DNA of 22,011 nt from contig CALHKJ010000053.1 of NCBI GenBank assembly GCA_938033975.1, positions 1-22,011 of the forward strand. Reading direction: 5' to 3'. The position numbers were made by a program, and so were the translations under genes. The DNA is from an uncultured Saprospiraceae bacterium. Its GTDB lineage: Bacteria > Bacteroidota > Bacteroidia > Chitinophagales > Saprospiraceae. Below, one piece after another: positions 16,101 to 22,011 of the stretch. How positions within the stretch are numbered: the stretch's first letter is position 1; the number at the start of each line of letters is the position of its first letter. A model generated the notes under the pieces. The model saw only the letters and a program-made list of their open reading frames with translations, had not been told where the DNA came from and did no database searches.

Positions 16101-18605
16101 ATTCTTGTTACCATAGAATCTGTAAATGGCGTCTTGCGATCAGAATGGCTTCCTAGCCAAGGTGAGAAAACTGAATTTAGCTTCATTGCAAGTGAAGATA
16201 TGTTGCCCAATATTTATGTAAATGTGAATATGATTCAGACGTGGGAAAGAGAAAATGACCTACCGATAAGGATGTATGGCATTGTCCCGATTGAAATCAA
16301 TGATCCCCAAAAAGTATTGGAGCCAGTTATTCAGGCAAATGAGGTGTTTAAGCCAAATAGTAAGGTGGATGTGCGTATATCTGAGTCAAACGGAAGAGCG
16401 ATGGCTTACACAATCGCTATGATTGATGAAGGCTTGCTGGATTTGACAAACTATAAAAAACCCGAACCTCTTGATCATTTCTATGCAAAGCAGGCATTGG
16501 GGGTAAGGACTTGGGATATGTATGATGACGTGATAAACAAGAATGGAGGTGAAATCGAAAAGATAATTTCAGTTGGTGGTGATGGAGAAAATTTGGAAGG
16601 AGCAGCGAAGGCCAATGCCAATCGATTTATTCCTGTAGTTCATTTTGATGGTCCGTTTTATTTAGAAGGTGGGGCAAGTAAAACTCATAAGATTGATATT
16701 CCAAATTACATGGGTTCAGTGAAGTTGGTGGTTGTCGCAAAAAGTGAAAGTAGTTATGGTAGCTCAGAGAAAGTTGTACCAGTGAAAAAAGAATTGATGC
16801 TCTTGACAACTTTTCCGAGAGTTCTCACCTTGGGTGATCAGGTAGCAATACCTGTCAATACTTTTTGGACTGAAAATCGGCAAACCAATGTTTCTCTAAA
16901 TATGAAAAGCAATGAGGTAGTGACGCCAGTAAGATCGGAAGCTAATGTAAGCTTTGAAAAAGCTGGCGATAAGATTGCAACATTACTTGCTGATGTTGGT
17001 GAAAAAGAAGGAATTGCTGAATTTAGAATCGAAGGCTTAGCTGGAGGATTTTCAAGTTTTGATGAGCTTGAAATTGACGTTAGAAATCCTAATCCGATTG
17101 AATCAAAAGTTTCTGATTTTTTATTGGCTGGTGGTGAATCGATAACTGATGTGGTGAACCGATTTGGATTGGAAGGAAGTCAGTCTGCGACCTTAGAGGT
17201 AAGTAGATTGCCATCCTTGAATCTTGAAAGCCGCATGGGCTATCTTATAAGATATCCATATGGTTGTTTGGAGCAAACCGTTTCTTCTGTTTTTCCTCAG
17301 CTGTTTTTGGATGAGCTCACAGAGTTGCCAGAAATCAAAAAGCGAGAAATTGATAGAAATATTTCTGTGGCAATAAAAAAATTGAGATCCTATCAACGTG
17401 TTGGTAGATTTAATTACTGGAGGGGCGGCTCTTATTATCATAACTGGAGTGATATCTATGCAGCACATTTTTTACATGAAGCATCACTAAAGGGATATCA
17501 TGTTGGGTCAAGTGTATTAGAGAATTGGATTGAATATCATGATGAGATCGCAGGTCAATTTGATAATAAGAACGCTGAGTTATATGAGTATGACATACAA
17601 GCATATCGTCTGTATGTTTTAGCCCTCACGGGAAATGCCAATACAGGTGCTATGAATAGGTTACGTGGCGTCGGAAAAATGCGTGATAGAGCCAAATTTT
17701 TATTGGCAGCTGCTTATGGGCGAATTGGTCAATCATCAGTCGGACTGAGTGTACTTGAGGAAGTATCCTTGGATATTGATGATGTGGAATACTACCATTA
17801 TAGTTTTAGTTCGACTATGAGAGATCAAGCCATTGCTACTCTAGCTATGATGGAGTTGGGGAATCCAAGTAGTACGATAAATGTTATCAAGGATATGGCT
17901 GAAAAATTGAGAAGTTCTGAATGGTACAGCACGCATTCTATTGCTTTTACCTTGATGTCAATTGCAAAGATTGCCAATGAGGGTGAAAAACAACAATTGA
18001 ATTATAGCATTGCAATTAACTCGGCTTCCAGCAGAGAAGTTGTTTCTGATGAGGTAATTGATATTTATGATTTGGCATTGGTTGATCAATCCAAATTTAG
18101 TGTAGTAAATAATGGGGCGGGTGTCATTTACGTAAGTGTCATCAATACTGGTAAACAAAAACCCGGTGAAATAAAGTCAAGAAATGATAATTTGAAACTC
18201 ACTGTAGCTTACTACGGCGAAAATGGTGAATCGATTGATCACAAAAATCTTGTGCAAGGAACAGATTTCAAAGCAGTAGTTAAGATAAATAATCCAGGCA
18301 CTGCTAGTAGCGCAATAGATGATTTGGCGCTTACGCAAATATTTCCCTCTGGTTGGGAAATCCGGACTGGTGGTTTGTCAAATGAACAAGTTGATGAAAA
18401 TTATCAATATCAAGAGGTGAGAGATGATCGAGTGAATACATTTTTTGGAATTAATAGATCGAGAAGTATGACTTTTGAAGTTAAGTTGAATGCAGCATAT
18501 GTAGGTGATTATTATTTGCCTCCTACTACCTGTAGTTCAATGTATAATAATAGAATCCATGCGAATTCTGCTAGCGATAGAGTAAAGGTAATTGCAAAGA
18601 AATGA
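13137..18605 (+). CDS. Bacterial alpha-2-macroglobulin lipoprotein with intact thioester
   Basis: 1822 residues, the usual size class of YfhM-type bacterial macroglobulins. Lipoprotein signal ends FASC (C18). Recognisable parts in order: N-terminal MG domains; a signature GERGVWRPGDT near 606-616 (MG domain leading the bait region); 'IDEGLLDLTNYKKPEP' near 1100; the A2M domain near 1190-1235 (VKLVVVAKSESSYGS, FPRVLTLGD); thioester motif Y-G-C1377-L-E-Q1380 at the head of the alpha-toroid thioester domain; a final receptor-like MG domain ending YLPPTTCSSMY. By family knowledge it sits in the periplasm and covalently traps foreign proteases that cut its bait region. The gene overlaps the PBP1C gene by 4 bases (ATGA), the known pairing for repair of damaged peptidoglycan. 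The bait sequence itself could not be delimited. Confidence 0.93.
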   Translation: MKRIPALLCILTLLFASCKKSNEISPSITDRSTVSEYSPMVLSVKDEFYVKFSKDYITEQDVNSEVSSDLISIEPKTKGKAIWEDERTIVFVPDGQWLYETNYKVFVDTDKMFGSGKKSMITFKTNKLSANLSVGTMQYNASTEGTSIELKGIVDMSDFLDPTSVEKSIEISQAGNDDLSIEWQHSTVGFKHNFIIKGIKRFEEESEVVITGRKVKPISLIEPETRKVGIPAKQQFSFIDSKIPTPSAGYIELVFSDPVDKNQNLDGLIRVQDSKSALKFDIDRNIIKVYPTPFPKKNVSINIEEDVKSIEGKEMTKNYTSIIEIIPLKPKLRFVSTGNILPHVGSAILAFETQELSAVDVEVFKIYENNIQEFFQSKSIDRSGSSRTVGEVVFLEKIELGNLSSEQVADGWSRYALNIDYFKDADPAAVYEVRLGFQKSYSNYSNCDNEIDEESISFDPESDMFTRYYQYPDMEWDHYEDPCYPAYYTSRNFVRKNILVSNLGLVAKATEGKGLNIYASDLRSAQPINGVKVNLYTQAKQLIGTVQTDSQGMAYLEDADDVFFIVANNQREYSYLTIMNNRKLETSQFDVSGVNYEKGINGYFYGERGVWRPGDTIFLSFMLEDAEKVLPKDHPVKLNIFNSRGVLHSSNTKLDNIDGLYVFPIVTTHTDPTGNWRAEANIGNYTFRKKLKVETIKPNRLKIRHDLANEKLYDLKNDKIEINSTWLMGTPASGLKAKVEANINSVDPEFENYKEYEFVDPARKINSSNIVVFDGTLDEDGLGSFKFDLDKNESFPGNIKANLNTRVFEKSGNYSNYYSANILYPYQSYAGVKLPKSRWGRNYISSQTGTQIEFVSVDAKGKAKANRKLKVGIYESRWSWWYNRSDRNIYKYNSDKHYGALDTFTVVTNAQGVASYNTDFGDIYGNYMIRVCDEVSGHCSGEFFYTGSWGSTMEEDNSMTKLTISKDADTYKVGDEVKLSFPSSADANILVTIESVNGVLRSEWLPSQGEKTEFSFIASEDMLPNIYVNVNMIQTWERENDLPIRMYGIVPIEINDPQKVLEPVIQANEVFKPNSKVDVRISESNGRAMAYTIAMIDEGLLDLTNYKKPEPLDHFYAKQALGVRTWDMYDDVINKNGGEIEKIISVGGDGENLEGAAKANANRFIPVVHFDGPFYLEGGASKTHKIDIPNYMGSVKLVVVAKSESSYGSSEKVVPVKKELMLLTTFPRVLTLGDQVAIPVNTFWTENRQTNVSLNMKSNEVVTPVRSEANVSFEKAGDKIATLLADVGEKEGIAEFRIEGLAGGFSSFDELEIDVRNPNPIESKVSDFLLAGGESITDVVNRFGLEGSQSATLEVSRLPSLNLESRMGYLIRYPYGCLEQTVSSVFPQLFLDELTELPEIKKREIDRNISVAIKKLRSYQRVGRFNYWRGGSYYHNWSDIYAAHFLHEASLKGYHVGSSVLENWIEYHDEIAGQFDNKNAELYEYDIQAYRLYVLALTGNANTGAMNRLRGVGKMRDRAKFLLAAAYGRIGQSSVGLSVLEEVSLDIDDVEYYHYSFSSTMRDQAIATLAMMELGNPSSTINVIKDMAEKLRSSEWYSTHSIAFTLMSIAKIANEGEKQQLNYSIAINSASSREVVSDEVIDIYDLALVDQSKFSVVNNGAGVIYVSVINTGKQKPGEIKSRNDNLKLTVAYYGENGESIDHKNLVQGTDFKAVVKINNPGTASSAIDDLALTQIFPSGWEIRTGGLSNEQVDENYQYQEVRDDRVNTFFGINRSRSMTFEVKLNAAYVGDYYLPPTTCSSMYNNRIHANSASDRVKVIAKK

Positions 18606-20848
18606 AAAGGCTGATTTACATATTATTGGTTTTTAAACTCTTGCTTGCTATTGGGTGTTTTTTGAAAATTGACATTCAAAATGCATTCGAGGACAAAAAC
18701 AGTACAGTTCTTTTTGATAAGCAAGGAAGATTGTTAGGTGCTCAGATTGCAACCGATGATCAATGGCGTTTTCCTTTGATTGATAGTCTTCCCATCAGAT
18801 ATGAAAAAGCTTTATTGAGTTTTGAAGATAAGCGATACTACAAACACCCGGGAGTAGATGTGTTTTCGATTTTGAGAGCAATGAAAAGCAATATAATAGA
18901 AAGGAAAATTGTCAGTGGTGCAAGTACCATTACTATGCAATTGATGCGTCTTTCTCGAGATAGAGATTCAAGGAGTCTTAAGCAGAAGATAGTGGAAAGT
19001 TATTTGGCACTTATATATACAGCTAAATATGACAAAGAAACCATATTGAGATACTACGCTACACATGCTCCATTTGGTGGTAATGTGGTTGGGGTTGAGA
19101 CAGCGGCTTGGAGATATTTCGGTAGGGGAGTTTATGATTTATCTTGGGCAGAAGCTTCCACCTTGGCTGTGTTGCCTAATAGTCCTGCCTTGATGCATCC
19201 TGGTAAAAACCGAGAAGCATTAAAGGCCAAAAGAGATCGACTGTTGACAAAATTATTGCAAGAGGGTACGATTGATTCAGTAGAGTATAGTTTGGGAATT
19301 GCGGAAGCTTTGCCTGCGGCTCCTAAAGCTATACCAAATTTGGCTAGTCATTACCTTGAAAAATGTAAAGTTGAAAACCCTGGGACATCAAAATTTGTAA
19401 GTAAAATTGATTTCCATTTACAGAAAAATATCGCATCGATATTAAAAATGCATGAGGCATTTAATGTTGAAAAAGGAATCCATAATGCAAGTGTAATCAT
19501 CAGAGAAAATCAAACAGGAGATATCATCAGTTACATAGGAAATACAGATGGTCATAAAAAATCAAAGTACAATGATATGGCCATCACACCTCGTAGTACT
19601 GGTTCGATTTTGAAGCCTCTATTGTATGCTTGTAGTTTGGAGGAATCATTACTTACGCCAAAACAGTTGTTGACTGATGTACCAATCCAAGTGGACGGAT
19701 TCCAACCAAAAAATTACGACAAAAACTATCGTGGTTTGGTGCCTGCAGATGAAGCCTTAAGTAAGTCTTTGAATATTCCATTTGTACTTATGTTGCAAAA
19801 GTATGGTGTAGATCGCTTTATTAGTCGATTGCATGATTTTGAATTTAGCACTATTGATAAATCGGCTGATCATTATGGTTTGTCATTGATTTTAGGTGGA
19901 GCTGAGGTTACACTAGAGGAATTGACAAATGCCTATGCTACTCTTGGCAAGTTGGTGACAAATTCCGGCCCAAAAAATATTGTACATTCTACTACTGCCT
20001 ACCATATGTTTGAAGCTATGACAGGTCTGAAGAGGCCTAATGAAGATCACTTTTGGGAGAGCTTTGAATCCTCAGGAAAATTTGCTTGGAAGACAGGTAC
20101 TTCGTTTGGGAATAGAGATGCGTGGGCTATTGGGGTATGTCCGAAGTATACAATTGGAGTATGGGTAGGAAATTCTGATGGTGAAGCTAGACCTGATATT
20201 ATTGGTTCTTCATTGGCAGGACCGATTTTATTCGATGTTGTTCATGGACTTGATGATGTTACTGAATTTCAGGAACCATTAAAAGAGATGCAGGAAATGG
20301 TTTTATGTAAAAAGTCAGGAATGAAATCAAACTATGCATGTAGTGAAAAAATTGTTTCTTATTTATCTCCCTCTCTTGATCAAACATCAGTCTGTAACTT
20401 TCACGAAAAAATTCACCTAGACTCAAGCAAAAGTTATAGAGTAACTAACGATTGTTATCCTGATGCAAGGGATACAAGTTGGTTTGTTGTCTCTCCTAAA
20501 CAAGCACTCTATTTAAAGCGATTTGATCCGACCTATCAAGCTATACCACCAGTACATATGGATTGTATTCAAAGTAAAGATGATCAGCAACTAGACATTG
20601 TTTATCCACAGGAAAAATCAAGTTTTGCGATACCAAAGAATCTAAAGAATCAAAAAGAAAGTATTGTTTGTGAGGTAGCTCATCAATCTCCAAACACCCG
20701 TGTTTATTGGCATCTGAACGATGAATATTTAGGAATGACTGAGGAATTTCATAAAATTTCGATTAATTCTGGAATTGGTAGACACAAATTATACGTTATA
20801 GATGAGCATGGTCGTTATGATGAAACAGTTTTTGAAATAATAAAATAG
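18602..20848 (+). CDS. pbpC: Penicillin-binding protein 1C, bifunctional glycosyltransferase/transpeptidase
   Basis: 748 residues, one N-terminal membrane anchor (about 4-20). The GT51 domain has its catalytic Glu in FEDKRYYKHPGVD (E75), followed by GASTITMQLMRL (106-117). The transpeptidase domain has S335-I-L-K338, S389-L-N391 and K497-T-G-T500, all intact. Residues about 665-747 form the C-terminal PBP1C-specific domain (BiPBP_C). Thus both polymerising and crosslinking activities look functional, in the periplasm on lipid II. Several Cys in 569-598 and beyond could form disulfides. The start overlaps the macroglobulin stop, so the two are one operon. No convincing terminator was found in the next 230 bases. 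Confidence 0.93.
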   Translation: MKRLIYILLVFKLLLAIGCFLKIDIQNAFEDKNSTVLFDKQGRLLGAQIATDDQWRFPLIDSLPIRYEKALLSFEDKRYYKHPGVDVFSILRAMKSNIIERKIVSGASTITMQLMRLSRDRDSRSLKQKIVESYLALIYTAKYDKETILRYYATHAPFGGNVVGVETAAWRYFGRGVYDLSWAEASTLAVLPNSPALMHPGKNREALKAKRDRLLTKLLQEGTIDSVEYSLGIAEALPAAPKAIPNLASHYLEKCKVENPGTSKFVSKIDFHLQKNIASILKMHEAFNVEKGIHNASVIIRENQTGDIISYIGNTDGHKKSKYNDMAITPRSTGSILKPLLYACSLEESLLTPKQLLTDVPIQVDGFQPKNYDKNYRGLVPADEALSKSLNIPFVLMLQKYGVDRFISRLHDFEFSTIDKSADHYGLSLILGGAEVTLEELTNAYATLGKLVTNSGPKNIVHSTTAYHMFEAMTGLKRPNEDHFWESFESSGKFAWKTGTSFGNRDAWAIGVCPKYTIGVWVGNSDGEARPDIIGSSLAGPILFDVVHGLDDVTEFQEPLKEMQEMVLCKKSGMKSNYACSEKIVSYLSPSLDQTSVCNFHEKIHLDSSKSYRVTNDCYPDARDTSWFVVSPKQALYLKRFDPTYQAIPPVHMDCIQSKDDQQLDIVYPQEKSSFAIPKNLKNQKESIVCEVAHQSPNTRVYWHLNDEYLGMTEEFHKISINSGIGRHKLYVIDEHGRYDETVFEIIK

Positions 20849-21003
20849 AAATATGGTTTGTCTTACAATATTTTTAATTTCTCGACTCATTGTTTTAGTA
20901 AGAAGAAAGAAAGCACCTAAAGTTGAGGATCTTTTTTAAATTTCTCTTATATCACTTCTATCCAAAATTATCGTCCTCTAACAACACGTCACTAAAAAGA
21001 TGG

Positions 21004-21034
21004 CTTAACACCTATTTTGAACAACTTAACACCT
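21004..21034 (+). promoter_or_regulatory. Direct repeat pair CTTAACACCT, 21-base period (candidate LytTR operator)
   Basis: An identical 10-base word occurs at 21004-21013 and 21025-21034, starts exactly 21 bases apart. On the minus strand each reads AGGTGTTAAG, whose last six bases fit the LytTR half-site core GTT-N-R-K exactly. The pair lies 7 bases upstream of a TTTG element and about 67 bases before the start codon of a LytTR response regulator, the expected site for autoregulation. Confidence 0.5.
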
Positions 21035-21041
21035 TGTAAGT

Positions 21042-21071
21042 TTTGGTTATAAATTAACGAGTTAAAGTTTG
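21042..21071 (+). promoter_or_regulatory. Candidate Bacteroidota promoter of the LytTR regulator gene
   Basis: TTTG at 21042-21045 fits the -33 box, and AAAGTTTG at 21064-21071 fits the -7 box TAnnTTTG with one mismatch. The gap of 18 bases is within the reported range. Transcription would start near 21078, leaving a leader of about 20 bases. The inverted repeat TTAAC-GA-GTTAA (21054-21065) sits between the boxes and could hold a further binding site. Confidence 0.4.
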
Positions 21072-21100
21072 TAATATTGAGGTGCATTCAATGCAACTCC

Positions 21101-21802
21101 ATGAAAGCAATTATTATAGAAGACGACATTAGCGCTGCCATAGAATATGAGCAAATTTTATCAGAGTGCGGAATTGAAAAGGTTTCGGTTTTCAATAATT
21201 ATGTAGAAGCTGAAGAGAATATTAAAATTCAAAGTCCTGATATAACTATCCTTGATGTTTTTCTTAAAGACCAATCAAGTCTAGACTTGATTCCACTTTT
21301 GAAAGAAAAAACTAGTGATATAATTCTTGTTACAGGCTTTCCAAAAGATGAATTAAGGCAAGTTGCAGTTGATTTTGATGTTATTAATTTTTTACCCAAG
21401 CCGGTAAATCCTCATACTCTTAAATTTCAAATTCAAGTTATCGCAAAGCGTCGTGCTGCTGAGATGCATGAATCTTTTTGCTTCGTAAAATCGAAAAATA
21501 ACTACAAGCGCATTGCTTATAACCAAATTCATTTTTTAGAGACAGAAGGTAATTATACAAGTATTTATACGGGTAATGATAAGTATATTTTGAAGAAATC
21601 TTTGAAGAATGTCTCCTCCGAACTACCGACCAAAATATTTACCAGAGTCCATCGTAACTATATGATTAATAACAATCATGTCAAAAACTTGGACTTAAAG
21701 AACAATAATATTGAGATGCCGAATGATAAAATAATATTGGTGGGGGGGAAATATAGAAATGATATTAAAAAGGCAATAGGTGATAAATTCAATGTCATTT
21801 AA
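21101..21802 (+). CDS. LytTR-family response regulator
   Basis: 233 residues from the ATG at 21101. A TTG 8 codons upstream is in frame, but the REC domain begins exactly at this Met (MKAIIIEDD), and the TTG would overlap the likely transcription start. Receiver domain 1-~118: acidic pocket E7-D8-D9, phosphoacceptor D52 (TILDVF), T78 (LVTGF) and K100 (LPKPV), all in place. LytTR DNA-binding domain about 126-231: VKSKNNYKRIAYNQIHFLETEGNY, then FTRVHRNYMINNNHV. Such regulators usually work with a membrane histidine kinase of the LytS/HisKA_7TM-like type; none is in the window. Phased repeats upstream suggest self-regulation. Confidence 0.92.
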   Translation: MKAIIIEDDISAAIEYEQILSECGIEKVSVFNNYVEAEENIKIQSPDITILDVFLKDQSSLDLIPLLKEKTSDIILVTGFPKDELRQVAVDFDVINFLPKPVNPHTLKFQIQVIAKRRAAEMHESFCFVKSKNNYKRIAYNQIHFLETEGNYTSIYTGNDKYILKKSLKNVSSELPTKIFTRVHRNYMINNNHVKNLDLKNNNIEMPNDKIILVGGKYRNDIKKAIGDKFNVI

Positions 21803-21833
21803 GCTTGATTTAGTAGTTATTGGAACATTTTCA

Positions 21834-22011
21834 CTATTTAGAAGTTGTATTATTGTTAATTTCGGCCATTAGATTGACCCATTCAATCAAATGTCCTATC
21901 TTAAATTTATTAATTGAAATAAAATCTCCTTGCAGCAATTTTGTTTGAGAGAGTAAAATAAAATTGAGTTTTCTAATAAGGGTTTTCCACTTTGGAGAGC
22001 CTTTTTTTATG
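21834..22011 (-). CDS. Possible 3' end of a convergent gene (58 codons, runs off the right edge)
   Basis: On the minus strand a frame enters from the right edge and stays open for 58 codons to a TAG at 21836-21834. Its end reads GHLIEWVNLMAEINNN, with two Trp, an amphipathic pattern and no long low-complexity run, which looks like a real protein tail. I recognise no family. Against it, first-position G is rare, the region is AT-rich so a frame this long can occur by chance, and the terminator-like hairpin at 21981-22008 would lie inside it. Confidence 0.4.
   Translation of the reverse strand, partial: IKKGSPKWKTLIRKLNFILLSQTKLLQGDFISINKFKIGHLIEWVNLMAEINNNTTSK
21981..22008 (+). terminator. 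Intrinsic terminator-like hairpin, + strand
   Basis: GGTTTTCCA (21981-21989) pairs with TGGAGAGCC (21993-22001) over nine positions, two of them G-U, with loop CTT, followed by seven T (22002-22008). It could end the response regulator transcript about 180 bases past the stop codon. The hairpin overlaps a possible minus-strand coding tail, which lowers confidence slightly. Confidence 0.6.

Noticed and set aside
20920..20940. T run after GGATC downstream of the PBP1C gene as a terminator
   Set aside because: The preceding stem is at most 3-4 pairs (CCT/AGG or AAAG/CTTT).
21077..21100. TTG start 8 codons upstream of the LytTR regulator's ATG
   Set aside because: The receiver domain starts exactly at the ATG (21101), and the extra residues (LRCIQCNS) are not part of any REC domain; the TTG also falls at the predicted transcription start.

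Overview
The window looks like a piece of an AT-rich Bacteroidota chromosome. The reasons are two proteins ending in type IX secretion (T9SS) sorting domains, the Bacteroidota-type GlmU-like sugar nucleotidyltransferase/acetyltransferase, a choice-of-anchor B (LVIVD) protein with MopE-like metal-binding repeats, lipoproteins with short signal peptides, almost no Shine-Dalgarno sequences, and TTTG-type promoter elements. A Saprospirales- or Flavobacteriales-like host is my inference, not something the sequence proves. I see no rRNA, tRNA, CRISPR array, insertion sequence or phage gene.

Left block (1-3541, all + strand, close spacing): 3' part of a GlmU-like gene, a spermidine-synthase-like methyltransferase, a two-helix TPR membrane protein and an AlkC-type DNA glycosylase with a C-terminal Ig-like domain. 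It meets the next block tail to tail with only 7 bases between stop codons.

Minus-strand block (6961 to 3549): a four-helix membrane protein overlapping a large secreted protein that has a signal peptide, LVIVD-type propeller, carboxypeptidase-regulatory-like domain, eleven Cys-paired MopE-like repeats and a T9SS tail. Then comes a 407-base gap with an orphan signal-peptide micro-ORF and a good terminator.

Middle: a minus-strand lipoprotein (8097-7369) is divergent from a + strand set of a beta-lactamase-fold serine hydrolase lipoprotein, a BcrA/LanF-type ABC ATPase (GTG start directly after the stop) and an ABC-2 permease overlapping by 4 bases. The divergent gap carries nested inverted repeats. 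A minus-strand PQQ-dependent soluble glucose dehydrogenase-type protein with a T9SS tail follows (12741-11170).

Right: a 1822-residue bacterial alpha-2-macroglobulin lipoprotein with an intact thioester overlaps a complete penicillin-binding protein 1C gene by 4 bases. This is the known periplasmic defence/repair pair: protease trapping plus peptidoglycan synthesis. A LytTR response regulator follows. The most interesting new signal is that the promoter regions of the alpha-2-macroglobulin operon and of the LytTR regulator each hold a pair of direct repeats with exactly 21-base periodicity, the usual geometry of LytTR operators, each just upstream of a TTTG element. I infer that the regulator may control itself and the A2M-PBP1C operon. 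The right edge has a strong terminator-like hairpin lying inside what may be the 3' end of a convergent minus-strand gene.
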